DNA from: CBDCYS01 sp965226245
GTDB taxonomy: Bacteria; Acidobacteriota; Terriglobia; Bryobacterales; UBA6623
Assembly (NCBI GenBank): GCA_965226245.1
Contig: CBDDCL010000015.1
Coordinates: 3,968,001-4,032,000, forward strand
Length of the DNA stretch: 64,000 nucleotides
Direction: 5' to 3'
In this document: piece after piece, positions 44,784 to 53,944 of the stretch
Layout: each line of letters begins with the position of its first letter
How positions within the stretch are numbered: position 1 is the first letter of the stretch
Program-made: the position numbers and the translations under genes
The notes under the pieces: generated by a model
Seen by the model: the letters and a program-made list of their open reading frames with translations, nothing else
What the model was told of the DNA's origin: nothing
The model's database searches: none

Positions 44784-44895
44784 GAACAGAGCCGCGCCCG
44801 CAAGGGTGCGGTCGAGGGTACTCAGTGCGTCGGGGCCACCACCGGAATGCGGTCACTGCCAGACTCGACCGCACCCTTGCGGGCGCGGCTCTGTT
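44784..44895. repeat. Palindromic repeat, copy 2
   Basis: Near-identical inverted copy of 39809-39918. The inner sequence gtactcagtgcgtcgggg corresponds to the reverse of the first copy's loop. Confidence 0.85.
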
Positions 44896-44997
44896 GTGCC
44901 GCCATTTCTACGAACAATATCCTCAGAGTCAGCGAGCTAGAATCTAATGTTATCGGTCTTCGGTTGACGCGGCCGTCGCAAGAATCTCAACAGGGAA

Positions 44998-45096
44998 CTA
45001 CCTGGCAAAAAACGCAATGACCGTCACGGCCAAAAACAGCAAGATCGTCCACTGAAGTGGTTGGGTGCTCTTGGGTTCCTTCTTGATTACAGTCAT
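44998..45096 (-). CDS. 32-residue single-span membrane protein
   Basis: ATG at 45096 with GGAGGAG upstream (spacing about 12 nt), a basic N-terminus (MTVIKKEPKSTQPLQ) and one hydrophobic span WTILLFLAVTVIAFFAR at the very end. No family is assigned. The ribosome-binding site, charge pattern and hydrophobic helix are the support. Tiny membrane proteins of this kind often belong to respiratory or transport complexes, but nothing nearby says which. Confidence 0.5.
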   Translation of the reverse strand: MTVIKKEPKSTQPLQWTILLFLAVTVIAFFAR

Positions 45097-45345
45097 GGGG
45101 GGACTTTTCTCCTCCGAGAACGCTTAGAATGCTGCTCAGCTCCTAGTACCTTTGTAAAGGACTAAAGTTTTGATGCCTATGGGTGATGCGCCTAGATTCC
45201 TAATACGTTTCTCACTACCGCGAGTAAGTCAGACGCCCTACTGCGGTTGGAGAGATGCGGTCTGGCAACCGCGCGGAGGGATTGAAGGGCACGAGGACGA
45301 TCGAAAACACGGAGTTCTTCTGTTTCTTCTGTTAGAATATCCGCC

Positions 45346-46581
45346 ATGAAGAAGCATTATTGGAAGATTCTTTGCGGTCTCCTGCTGGTGGCCTGGGGCT
45401 GGTCAATGAGACCAGCGGCGGCCCCGGAATACCCCTTAAAGATGGAGCGCCCCACTTCGAAACAGCCCGTTTTCCTGCTCCACCAGATCGGCAACGACCA
45501 CTCCGAGGGTATTGCCGTGATGGACATGAACGGTAACGGGACGCTCGATGTCATCAGCGGAGCCTATTGGTATGAGGCGCCGGACTGGCGGCGTCACAAG
45601 TTCCGGGAGGTCAAGATCGAAGGAGAATTCGTCGTCAACTGCGGGGAGTTCACGATCGACGTCGACGAGGACGGCGACCTTGACATCGTCGGAGGCGGCT
45701 GGCAGGAGGACGGCATTTTTTGGTGGGAGAATCCCGGCGAGACGGGGCCGATCTGGGAAAAGCGCTTGATCACGACTTCTCCCGCCACGGAAGGGATGTG
45801 GCGGGCCGACCTTGACGGCGACGGCAAGGATGAAATGGTGGCCGTGCACTACCGCGAGATGGAAGTCTTCTACATAAGTTTCGCGGGCGGGAAACCGGCG
45901 AAACATCGTGTTGGAGGCAAGGAAGGCGACGGCCACGGGGTCGGCGTCGGAGATATCGACGGCGACGGCAAGCCGGATGTCGTCACAATCAAGGGCTGGT
46001 ATCGCCAGATTGACGCCAGCCAGGGCAAGTGGGAGTGGCTGCCGGAGTTCGAGCTGGGCGCGGTGGGCTTCAGTATTCAGGTGTACGACGTCAACAACGA
46101 CGGCGCCAATGACCTCATCTACGGGCGCGGTCACAGCTACGGCTTGTTCTGGCTGGAGCAGGTTGCCGTCAACGGAAAGCGCGGCTGGAAACAGCACCTG
46201 ATCGACGGCACGTTTTCACAGTTGCACAACCTGCGGCTGGCCGATCTCAACGGTGACGGACAGCCGGAAGTGCTAACCGGCAAACGCTATCGCGGCCACA
46301 ACGGCAGAGACCCGGGCGCGTACGACCCGCTGGCGCTGTTTTACTATACGATCGACCGCAAGACGGCCACCTTCACCCGCTACCCCATTGCCTACAATTC
46401 GACGGCCGGGGCCGGTATGCAGTTCGTCGTCCTCGATTTCGACAAGGATGGCGATCAAGATTTCTTCACGGCGGGAAAGAGCGGTCAATATTGGTTCGAA
46501 AATCTGACGGTCAATCAAGTGCCCAGGGAGCAGCGCGAGAACGAACTGCTGCTGAATCAAAACTGGCCGTTTTCGGATTAG
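45346..46581 (+). CDS. Secreted FG-GAP/VCBS-repeat protein
   Basis: 411 residues with a signal peptide (ILCGLLLVAWGWSMRPAAA). At least seven Asp-rich calcium-loop repeats follow, for example DMNGNGTLDV, DVDEDGDLDI, DLDGDGKDEM, DIDGDGKPDV, DVNNDGAND, DLNGDGQPEV and DFDKDGDQDF, spread over the whole length, as in beta-propeller FG-GAP proteins. It is probably extracellular or periplasmic, binding ligand or matrix; function unknown. A TAGAAT -10-like hexamer lies at 45333-45338. Confidence 0.85.
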   Translation: MKKHYWKILCGLLLVAWGWSMRPAAAPEYPLKMERPTSKQPVFLLHQIGNDHSEGIAVMDMNGNGTLDVISGAYWYEAPDWRRHKFREVKIEGEFVVNCGEFTIDVDEDGDLDIVGGGWQEDGIFWWENPGETGPIWEKRLITTSPATEGMWRADLDGDGKDEMVAVHYREMEVFYISFAGGKPAKHRVGGKEGDGHGVGVGDIDGDGKPDVVTIKGWYRQIDASQGKWEWLPEFELGAVGFSIQVYDVNNDGANDLIYGRGHSYGLFWLEQVAVNGKRGWKQHLIDGTFSQLHNLRLADLNGDGQPEVLTGKRYRGHNGRDPGAYDPLALFYYTIDRKTATFTRYPIAYNSTAGAGMQFVVLDFDKDGDQDFFTAGKSGQYWFENLTVNQVPREQRENELLLNQNWPFSD

Positions 46582-46669
46582 AGGCCGGCCTTTCGCCGGA
46601 AACAGACGAAGGGCGCGGGGCGAAGATTCTTCAACCCGTGATGCGCCGGTATAGTAAGATTCAGCAGCG

Positions 46670-46804
46670 ATGATTGTTTCTCGAATCCAGCTCGGGAATT
46701 GGCGTAACTTTCGTGACGTGAACGCGGGTTTGAGCGATCGAGTGTTTTTGGCGGGCCCCAATGCGCTGCGCCCCTACGCCGCTCCGAACACGCCGCGCAC
46801 GTAG
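46670..46804 (+). pseudogene. N-terminal stub of an AAA/SMC-type ATPase
   Basis: 44 codons: MIVSRIQLGNWRNFRDVNA, then SDRVFLAGPNA, the start of a RecF/SMC-like or OLD-type ATPase, ending exactly where Walker A (GPNxSGKS) should continue. The rest of the gene is replaced by the convergent TIM-barrel gene's 3' end, so a deletion removed it. The junction is near 46763. Confidence 0.7.
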
Positions 46805-47634
46805 CCAAAGGACTCAGCCATGCCGGGCAGCGGGTCTTCGGCTTCGGCTTCCCACTCCAACGCAACGTGGCCGGCAAACCTCAAATCGGCCAGCGTTCGC
46901 AGGATCGCGGGATGGTCGAGCACTCCGCGCCCGACGGGAACTTTGGGCGGTCTCTCGCCGGTGGCCGAGACGTCCTTCAGATGAATATCGAACAGGCGCG
47001 AGCGGACGGTCTTGAGCGCTTCCACCGGGTCCTCGGCGAGCCGGAAGGTATGGCCGACGTCGACGCAACAACCGATGCGTTTGTCGAGCCCCTGGATCAG
47101 CTTGAAGACGCCCGTCGGCGAGGGAAAATTCTTGTCCTCGGGGCCGTGGTTGTGAATGGCGACCTTGAGATCGCCGTAGTCTTTGATCACCCGATCGATC
47201 GCTCCCAGGGCATCCCGCTTGGGAGCGGCAACAGCCATCGGGGAGCCAACATCGCGACAATAGTCCAGTGCCTCGCGGATCTGTTTCTCGTCGTTTTCGA
47301 GTTTCAAAACACCGCATCCCATCAGGATCAATCCGGCATCCGCGATCTTGCGACCCGCCGCCTTGCGCTCCGCCTTCGTGCTCTCCAGCGGCAAGTGCAT
47401 GGACTTGATCGAGATATACCGAATGTCGAGCCGCTTCAAGGCCGCGATCGTTTCATCGAGGCTGAGTTTGCGGGTGGTGTAGGAAGTGAGTCCAACCTTT
47501 AAGCCTCCGAACGGGTTACTCGAAGGCTTTACCGGCCACTTGCGAGGGGCGGCGGGCGCGCTCATGGCGCCGGCCAGTCCCAAGGCCGTTAGTTTCATCG
47601 CATCGCGACGGTGAATATTCGGTTTCGCGGACAT
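46774..47634 (-). CDS. Exported sugar phosphate isomerase/epimerase-like TIM-barrel protein
   Basis: 286 residues from ATG 47634 (GGGAGAACG upstream). The N-terminus RRDAMKLTALGLAGAMSAPAAP is a Tat-like signal peptide. The xylose isomerase-like barrel shows FGGLKVGLTSYTTRKLS, HNHGPEDKNFPS, CCVDVGHTFRLAED and LFDIHLKDV, with the acidic and His metal ligands in place. Members are abundant in Acidobacteria and Planctomycetes and probably process sugars or inositols; the substrate is unknown. Its 3' end overlaps the truncated ATPase stub. Confidence 0.88.
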   Translation of the reverse strand: MSAKPNIHRRDAMKLTALGLAGAMSAPAAPRKWPVKPSSNPFGGLKVGLTSYTTRKLSLDETIAALKRLDIRYISIKSMHLPLESTKAERKAAGRKIADAGLILMGCGVLKLENDEKQIREALDYCRDVGSPMAVAAPKRDALGAIDRVIKDYGDLKVAIHNHGPEDKNFPSPTGVFKLIQGLDKRIGCCVDVGHTFRLAEDPVEALKTVRSRLFDIHLKDVSATGERPPKVPVGRGVLDHPAILRTLADLRFAGHVALEWEAEAEDPLPGMAESFGYVRGVFGAA

Positions 47635-47909
47635 GGCGTTCTCCCGTCCCCAACAGAATAGCTTCTTTCGGCCACAGCTTGCCGCTCTCCCGCAGACGGG
47701 CCTCGTCGCTCCCCGGGCGCCGGTTCGACTTGAATGCGCACTGGGGGAAACACCCACCGAGCTGGCTGTGCGTCCAGGCCAGGAATTCTCGACTGGCTAT
47801 GCTGGCCGAAACCTTGCCGGCCCAGAATCAGTGATGCCTGAAACGCCCCGATCCCGAAGGGGCGGAGAAGGTGTCACATCGATTGGCCGAGGCTTCATTC
47901 CGGGACACG

Positions 47910-49181
47910 TTAACGTGATGGCAATGAGTCCGCCATCGCGGGTTTGGGGTAAATCACTTTGCCCCGCTTGATTGTCATTGCACATAGGTTGAGGCCGAAG
48001 TAGTAAGGGATCTCGCGGTAGTCGCCGGTGTCGAAGACCACCAGATCCGCCTGCTTGCCTGGCTCGAGAGATCCGATCGAACCAGCCCGATCCATTGCCG
48101 CCGCGCCATTGATCGTGGCAGCGGCGATTGCCTCGGCCGGTGCGAGCTTCATTTCCGTGCAAGCCAGCGAAAGGGTCGCGGGCATACTAAGCGCCGGACT
48201 AAGATCAGGACCGAAGCCGCTGGCTAAAGCCACGGCGGCGCCCCTTTCGATCAGTTTTCGGGCGGGCGGATAACGGCTGCCACCCTCGTGGTAGACGACA
48301 CTGGGCAGAAGGGTCGCCACGGTTGAAGAGTCCGCCAGAGAGTCGATCTCGGACGCATTGACAAATCGCAGATGCTCCACACTCGTGGCTTTCAATTCAA
48401 GTGCTAGAGAGATTGCTTTGGTATGAGCTGTCCGATTCGTTCCGACTCTTAGGAGAAAGCCTAGACGCGAAGCGGCCTCCAGGATCCGTGCGCTTTCCTC
48501 AAGGCTAAAAGCCCCGGGCCCGCACTCGACGTCGCAGAAGGCAGCCAATCCGCCCTGACGAATCATGGGCAAAAGCACCTCCGTTATGTGCCCAACTATC
48601 GCCGCTGAATCTTCGCCGAGGTCTGACGATTCGGGCCAGGTTGCGCGAAATGTAGCTACCACGTCCAGCAAGTCGCCGTCGAGGCGGCGTGCCACTCTCA
48701 GGGCCTTGATCTCGGACGCCAGACTTAAGTCTTGTCCGGACCGCACTTCTAGAGTCGTGGTCCCGTGGGCGGCAAACAGACGTATCCAGCGCTGGGCGTC
48801 GAGTTGGAGCACTTTCGGTGACGTAACACGCATCGAATGACTGGGCGTCCGGACGGCGGCGTGGCGCCCAGACTCGATGTCGGGCAGCTCGGCAGCGGAC
48901 CTGGCCTCGAACTCCTTGAGCTGCGCCGAACTGAAGACGAGCCGAGTGTGACTATCGACGAAGCCGGGAAGTACGACTTTTCCGGCCACGTCGATCACTT
49001 TGGCCGAACGGGCTGCTGCCGTGTTTTCAATGCGGCGAGTCGAACCCACCGAATCGATCTTTTCGCCTTCGATCAAGACCGAGCCGTTGGGGATGATTCC
49101 TAAGTCAGAAAGCTCGATTCCCCGGCGAGGCGCCCGTCCGCGCAAAGTCAGGAGCTGTCGCGCACCACGAACAAAAATCAT
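47910..49181 (-). CDS. Imidazolonepropionase-like amidohydrolase lacking metal ligands
   Basis: 423 residues following the HutI layout throughout: the VLPGFVDSHTRLVF entry, CDVECGPGAFSLEES, SVEHLRFVNASEIDSLA, AVALASGFGP, CTEMKLAPAEAIAAATING and the LEPGKQADLVVFD end. However, the zinc/iron ligands are altered. HxH reads HTR, the later His is lost (RVGTNR where HutI has HADE), and the Asp of TDFNPG reads SGFGP. Only the VEHL His remains. It may be a non-catalytic relative or act differently. There are no hut genes nearby. Confidence 0.75.
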   Translation of the reverse strand: MIFVRGARQLLTLRGRAPRRGIELSDLGIIPNGSVLIEGEKIDSVGSTRRIENTAAARSAKVIDVAGKVVLPGFVDSHTRLVFSSAQLKEFEARSAAELPDIESGRHAAVRTPSHSMRVTSPKVLQLDAQRWIRLFAAHGTTTLEVRSGQDLSLASEIKALRVARRLDGDLLDVVATFRATWPESSDLGEDSAAIVGHITEVLLPMIRQGGLAAFCDVECGPGAFSLEESARILEAASRLGFLLRVGTNRTAHTKAISLALELKATSVEHLRFVNASEIDSLADSSTVATLLPSVVYHEGGSRYPPARKLIERGAAVALASGFGPDLSPALSMPATLSLACTEMKLAPAEAIAAATINGAAAMDRAGSIGSLEPGKQADLVVFDTGDYREIPYYFGLNLCAMTIKRGKVIYPKPAMADSLPSR

Positions 49182-49561
49182 GAGAGGAGAACAACCAACC
49201 CCAGTGGCACAGGCCCAAAGCTGTACACTTGGAACGATCAGCTAGCACGATCGGTCTTTTGGCAGGCGCAACGACCACCGTCGGAGCGCCCGGCGGGGTG
49301 TGCACGGACCGCTTGGATGCATCGTTAAGTGAACAGCATTGGGCAAGATAGGCTCCCCCGGCTTCGCCGAGAGGGAAAATACCTCTTGAGAAGGTATATG
49401 TTGTCAGCGCCCCTGGGTCCTCCGCAGACCCGCAAGAGATACGGTCCGTAGAGATTCTATCAGGAGGTTAGCTGGCCCGTGCAGTTCACGGGGAGGTGAT
49501 TCGGCGGCGGGCGACTGGGGGCGCGCCAAGGCCAAGGGAGTCAGCCGCCGCCCGGTAATCA
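49182..49561. other. Intergenic region without a recognised feature
   Basis: 380 bp between the amidohydrolase and PP2C genes. Some GC-rich stretches could fold (ctgggtcctccgcagaccc near 49404), but no riboswitch, SRP RNA, 6S or tmRNA consensus is recognised. Confidence 0.4.
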
Positions 49562-50272
49562 TCAATTTTCGATTAAAACGGCGGTTATGTTGTCGGGAGC
49601 GCCCTTCTCCAAAGCCGCCTCAATCAGCAGTTCGCATTTGGTCTTGAGCGGCCCGGGCTGCTCGAGAGAATGCACCAGCGCATCTTCACCGGCCACGTTG
49701 TGCAGTCCGTCCGAACAAAGCAGCAGCATGTCACCCGGGAGGAAGTCAATGATGTGTGTTTCGACATCGAGCGTATCCTCGGCTCCAACGGCCTTGGTCA
49801 GAACGTTGCGGTACGGGTGCGTTCGGAGCTGCTCCTCGGTTAGCCCGAGACCCCTGCCGATCTCGTTGATCCAAGTGTGGTCCGTAGTAACGCAGTAAAG
49901 TTCTCCGGCCGTCCGAAGATAAGCGCGGCTGTCTCCTACGCTTGCGATATAGGCCTTCGTCTCGTTAACAAGCACGGCAACAATAGTCGTTCCCATGCCG
50001 GTATTCTGGCGGTTTCGATCAGCTTCCCAGCGAACATTCTTGTTCGCGAGCCGAATCGCTTCCGTAAGAGAAGCAAGGTTCACCGTTTGGCCGTCCCGCT
50101 CCATTTCCGAGACCACGGTTTCAACGGTGATCCGCGACGCAAGCTCCCCAGCTTTCGCGCCGCCCATTCCGTCGGCGACAATGTGCAGGCCGAGCTCAGG
50201 CTTGATGACGTAGAAGTCCTCGTTGTTGGACCTCACCAGCCCGACGTGGGTCATTCCGTAGCTGCTACCCAT
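49562..50272 (-). CDS. PP2C-type protein serine/threonine phosphatase
   Basis: 236 residues, the length of bacterial Stp/PrpC enzymes. Motifs in order: RSNNEDFYV (first Asp ligand), HIVADGMGGAKAGELAS, MGTTIVAVLV, ASVGDSRAYL, LLLCSDGLHN and GAPDNITAVLI (last ligand). It binds two Mn/Mg ions and reverses Hanks-type kinase phosphorylation. No partner kinase is in the window. It is downstream of ygfZ on the same strand. Confidence 0.93.
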   Translation of the reverse strand: MGSSYGMTHVGLVRSNNEDFYVIKPELGLHIVADGMGGAKAGELASRITVETVVSEMERDGQTVNLASLTEAIRLANKNVRWEADRNRQNTGMGTTIVAVLVNETKAYIASVGDSRAYLRTAGELYCVTTDHTWINEIGRGLGLTEEQLRTHPYRNVLTKAVGAEDTLDVETHIIDFLPGDMLLLCSDGLHNVAGEDALVHSLEQPGPLKTKCELLIEAALEKGAPDNITAVLIEN

Positions 50273-50398
50273 ACGCGACGTACCGGTTCGGGATCTTCGT
50301 CGCCTGCCGAAACCGGGTTCTCTTGCATTAGGCGAGTTGGTCTTTGCTGACTTCCGCCCCGCTCTTTTCTGGTGCTACGCTACCGGATCAAGCACGGT

Positions 50399-51376
50399 TT
50401 ACTCACTGGCGACAATCACACTGCTCTTCAGTCTTTCCATGTCTCCGTCCGCCGGCCGGACTCGCCCGCGGCGCCCATTCACGGTGAACTCCGTCCCGGG
50501 CGAAGCCGCTTCCCGCCTTAGGATGGCAAACGCTACCACTCGCTCCATTGTTGGTGAAAAAACCGGGCTCGTCAATCGGCCGGCTTCTTTTTCTTCTACC
50601 AAGACGGCCGCGCCGGGCGCGGGCGGCTCTGTCGTTTCCAGCTCTACTGCGACAAGAAGCCGGTTGATCTGGCCACGGGATCTTACCCTTTCGACAATCT
50701 CCTGGCCTAGATAACAGCCTTTCGTGAACGAGAGCGCATCCGGCTGCTGGAGGTGATTTGGCAGAGTTGAGCCGGAAAAATCTTCGCCCTCGCGCGGGAC
50801 TCCGTTCTCAACCCGAACTTTCAAAACATCATTAGAACTGGCAGTCGGCACTCCGGCCGCCCCAAGCTTTGCCGCTAGATCAGTCTTGCTCCCCTCCTCG
50901 ACTAACAACCAGAGGCCCGGCTGCCCGGTAAGCGATGCTCGAATCGTGGAAAGCCCGCCTTGACGTACGTGGGAATACGGTTGAGCAGGTGGCGGGGTCA
51001 CGCTGAGGACTTCACGGGCTATCTTATCCGAACTCGGCCCTTCAAGCGCCACGGCCACGCCGGAATGTCGCTGAAGCGTCACGTCATCCATAACAATGAA
51101 TCGCTCCAAGTGCTCCCGCAACTGCTCCGGCCGCTCCGGCTCGCAGTCGATCAACACGTGGTCTTCACTGACGAAGATTCGCGCGTCGGCTTGAATATGG
51201 CCTTTAACGTCGAGGAAAAACGCGCGCACGCCTTGCCCGGGCCGCAAGCTCTCCACGTCATTGCTGCACATCGCGTGAACAAACTGGACGCGGTCTTCGC
51301 CGGCCACCCGGATTCTTCCGCGAGACGATATATCCACCCAAGCGGCCGACTCTCGAAGAGCGCGATAACCCGGCAT
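50399..51376 (-). CDS. ygfZ: YgfZ/GcvT-family folate-binding iron-sulfur repair protein
   Basis: 325 residues. The N-terminal glycine-cleavage T-like folate-binding domain (RIRVAGEDRVQFVHAMCSND, FFLDVKGHIQADARIF) precedes the family signature KGCYLGQEIVERVRSRG, with the conserved Cys and Glu. E. coli YgfZ supports synthesis or repair of some Fe-S enzymes through tetrahydrofolate. The gene starts 4 nt after the small membrane protein's stop, and the two are probably co-transcribed. Confidence 0.9.
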   Translation of the reverse strand: MPGYRALRESAAWVDISSRGRIRVAGEDRVQFVHAMCSNDVESLRPGQGVRAFFLDVKGHIQADARIFVSEDHVLIDCEPERPEQLREHLERFIVMDDVTLQRHSGVAVALEGPSSDKIAREVLSVTPPPAQPYSHVRQGGLSTIRASLTGQPGLWLLVEEGSKTDLAAKLGAAGVPTASSNDVLKVRVENGVPREGEDFSGSTLPNHLQQPDALSFTKGCYLGQEIVERVRSRGQINRLLVAVELETTEPPAPGAAVLVEEKEAGRLTSPVFSPTMERVVAFAILRREAASPGTEFTVNGRRGRVRPADGDMERLKSSVIVASE

Positions 51377-51380
51377 GGCC

Positions 51381-51809
51381 TCAACCGTGGAGCGTCCGGA
51401 GATAGGCGCTCAGTGCCAGGATGATTAGTCCGGAGATGGCGGCCCCCAGCATCAATCTGGGCCGTTTCGCGTCGCGTGCCGCATCCCCGCTAGGCGGCAT
51501 GGCGACAAGATAGAGCATTGCGAAAACATGGGTCGCTAGGAGAAATTTGACTGTGAATACCATGTGGTAGCTCGCGCCGACTCCTCCTTCGATCACTTTG
51601 AAAAGATTGTAACTTCCGGACGCCACGAGAGCGATGATCACCGTCACGGCTAGCGGTCTGAGGCGGGCGGAAAGCTTGTCCAGGACACTTGCCCTGTCCT
51701 GTTCGCCAAGGACCTCCAGGGCGGGCGCCAAAACCAAACGCGCGTAAACAAGCCCGCCCAGCGCAACAGCCGCGGCCGCTATATGCAGCCACCGAGCAAA
51801 TATGTCCAT
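51381..51809 (-). CDS. CopD-like four-helix membrane protein
   Basis: 142 residues with four predicted membrane spans: WLHIAAAAVALGGLVYARLV, PLAVTVIIALVASGSYNLF, VKFLLATHVFAMLYLVAM and LGAAISGLIILALSAYL. WLHI at the N-terminus and the H in VKFLLATHVF match the DUF2269/CopD cytochrome-like superfamily pattern, which may bind heme or copper. It is immediately upstream of ygfZ. The function is not established. Confidence 0.7.
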   Translation of the reverse strand: MDIFARWLHIAAAAVALGGLVYARLVLAPALEVLGEQDRASVLDKLSARLRPLAVTVIIALVASGSYNLFKVIEGGVGASYHMVFTVKFLLATHVFAMLYLVAMPPSGDAARDAKRPRLMLGAAISGLIILALSAYLRTLHG

Positions 51810-51902
51810 ATGATTGCCGCTCCCTTTCGATCGCCTGGGCGCTTCAGCCGGTTAGGCGGCATCCGAATCGGCCCAGTAATAGGAACTTGATATTATACCC
51901 CA

Positions 51903-52535
51903 ATGATCCACGAAATCCTTCCGGTAGGGCAGCTTCAGTGCAACTGTTCGATTTTTGGCGACGAGCAGTCTCACGAGGCGCTGGTTGTGGATCCAGGTGA
52001 CGAAATTGGAGAAATACAAGCGATTTTGGACCGTCACGAACTGCACGTCAAGGGTATTATTATTACCCACGCCCATATCGACCACATTGGAGGGGCCGCG
52101 AAACTCAAGGAGCTTACCGGCGCCCCGGTCTACATGAATGAGAACGACATGGAGTTGCGGGCGCAGCTTGACGTGCAGGCAGGCTGGATTGGGATCGAGC
52201 CGCCCGAGAAACCGGAGATTGATGTCATGGTTCGCGACGGGGACATTGTCGCTCTGGCCAAGCAGCCGTTCCACGTGCTCCACACGCCCGGCCACACGCA
52301 GGGAAGCATCAGTTTACACGTTCCCAGTGAGAACAAGCTGATCGCGGGCGACACTCTGTTCCGCGACAGCATCGGACGGACCGACTTGCCTGGGGGCAAT
52401 TCCCGCCAGATTATCGCTTCCATCAAGGAAAAACTTCTCTCCTTGGACGACGGCGTTGTCGTCATCCCCGGCCACGGTCCAGAGACGACCATTGGGCGCG
52501 AGAGGGAGATGAATTATTTCCTCCGCGGGCTGTAG
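51903..52535 (+). CDS. Metallo-beta-lactamase-fold hydrolase (glyoxalase II/YcbL-like)
   Basis: 210 residues, close to the 215 of YcbL. The THAHIDHIGG motif supplies the zinc-1 and zinc-2 ligands, LHTPGHTQGS the third His, GDTLFRDSIGRTDLPGG the bridging Asp, and IPGHGPETTIG the last His. YcbL-like enzymes hydrolyse thioesters such as S-lactoylglutathione-type substrates; the exact substrate is not known here. It is cytosolic and divergent from the ygfZ operon. Confidence 0.9.
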   Translation: MIHEILPVGQLQCNCSIFGDEQSHEALVVDPGDEIGEIQAILDRHELHVKGIIITHAHIDHIGGAAKLKELTGAPVYMNENDMELRAQLDVQAGWIGIEPPEKPEIDVMVRDGDIVALAKQPFHVLHTPGHTQGSISLHVPSENKLIAGDTLFRDSIGRTDLPGGNSRQIIASIKEKLLSLDDGVVVIPGHGPETTIGREREMNYFLRGL

Positions 52536-52597
52536 AGCCGGGCGCCCGCCCGGCGGGACGGTTCAGAAATGCGGGTTGGGCTCAATACTGTTCACAT

Positions 52598-52713
52598 AGA
52601 GCCGTTGAGCCACGTTCACGTGGCTTGGTCTCCTTCTAGTCTAGGCCGGTCCTTTTAGGACCGGTTGACCAGCCTACCGAAGTTGTTCCTCAGCCCGTTT
52701 CAACGGGCTTTCA
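52598..52713 (+). repeat. Left arm of a large inverted repeat around IS copy I
   Basis: About 116 bp made of three small palindromes (gagccacgttcacgtggct, ccggtccttttaggaccgg, agcccgtttcaacgggct), complementary to 53945-54054. Confidence 0.85.
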
Positions 52714-52907
52714 GGGAATAAGAGTCTTGCAATAACGTTGACCCGTTTTTTTGGGATGGGTGTTTTGGCGGTTGGGGAGCGGTGGCCGGTTCAGATGCAG
52801 CCGATGAGACGCTACGTCGGCCCGGAGGCCGACGCGGCCCGCCAGGAGGCGCGCGCCACCTCGGAGGCGACGCGCCCTTTCGCGGTTGCCGGGAGTGATC
52901 CGGGCGG

Positions 52908-53934
52908 ATGGGGTATTTAGTTGACTCCAGTAGCCACAATATGTTGTGGTTGGGGGCATGAAGGAGGACTACCCCCGAAACCTCGTCGAGTTGGAAGCTC
53001 GATTCTCGACCGAGGAGGCGTGCCGGGAGTACCTGCTGAAGCTGCGCTGGCCGGAGGGGTTCGTGTGCCCGCGCTGTGGGATCCAGTCCTCATGGGCCAG
53101 CAAACGCAATCTGCTGCTCTGCGCCGACTGCGGTTACCAGGCCTCGGTGACGGCGGGCACGATTTTCCAGGACACCCGCAAGCCCTTGACGTTGTGGTTC
53201 CGGGCGGCTTGGTGGGTGACAACGCAAAAAGGCGGGGCCAGCGCGCTGGAGTTGCAGCGGGTCTTGGGTTTGGGTAGCTATGTAACCGCCTGGACCTGGC
53301 TGCACAAGTTCCGCCGCGCCATGGTGCGCCCCGGTCGCAATCGGCTGGTCGGCCGGGTGGAGGTGGACGAAACGTATGTGGGCGGAGTCGAAGAGGGCGT
53401 CCGAGGTCGCGAAATGGTTGGCAAAGCGTTAGTTGCGGTTGCTGCCGAGGAGGATGGGCGCGGTATGGGTCGCATCCGGCTCCGTCGGATCGCGGATGCC
53501 TCAGCGGCGAGCTTGGAAGCCTTTGTCGAAGAAGCTATCCAACCTGGCAGCCTCGTGCACACCGACGGCTGGGAAGGCTATGCGGGATTGGAGAACAAAG
53601 GATACCGCCATGAAGTCACCGTGCTGCGCGGGAAGCGGCAATCGGCGAGTAAGCTGCTGCCGAGAGTCCATCGTGTCGCCTCTCTGCTAAAGCGCTGGCT
53701 GTTGGGGACCCACCAGGGGGCTGTCAGTCACGAGTATTTGGACTACTACCTGGACGAGTTCACGTTCCGCTTCAACCGGCGGACCTCACGGTCGCGCGGC
53801 AAACTTTTCTATCGCCTCCTCCAGCAGGCGGTCGCCGCCGACCCTGCTCCCTATAAGACAATGGTCGAGGCCACCAGGGCCGGCACCCCCACCCCCAAGA
53901 TGTAGTGGCTACTGGAGTCAACTAAATACCCCAT
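52908..53934 (+). mobile_element. IS1595-family insertion sequence, copy I
   Basis: Full-length copy flanked by ccgggcgg at 52900-52907 and 53935-53942. It sits between the arms of a large inverted repeat, 10 bp from the right arm and about 190 bp from the left arm. It is the only copy in the core half of the window and disrupts no gene. Confidence 0.93.
52958..53905 (+). CDS. IS1595-family transposase (copy I)
   Basis: Intact transposase in the intergenic space between the MBL hydrolase and the isochorismatase-like gene. Confidence 0.92.
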   Translation: MKEDYPRNLVELEARFSTEEACREYLLKLRWPEGFVCPRCGIQSSWASKRNLLLCADCGYQASVTAGTIFQDTRKPLTLWFRAAWWVTTQKGGASALELQRVLGLGSYVTAWTWLHKFRRAMVRPGRNRLVGRVEVDETYVGGVEEGVRGREMVGKALVAVAAEEDGRGMGRIRLRRIADASAASLEAFVEEAIQPGSLVHTDGWEGYAGLENKGYRHEVTVLRGKRQSASKLLPRVHRVASLLKRWLLGTHQGAVSHEYLDYYLDEFTFRFNRRTSRSRGKLFYRLLQQAVAADPAPYKTMVEATRAGTPTPKM

Positions 53935-53944
53935 CCGGGCGGAA

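Noticed and set aside
49320..49560. A structured RNA (SRP, 6S or riboswitch) before the PP2C gene
   Set aside because: Some hairpins are possible, but none of the conserved sequence blocks of these RNAs could be found.
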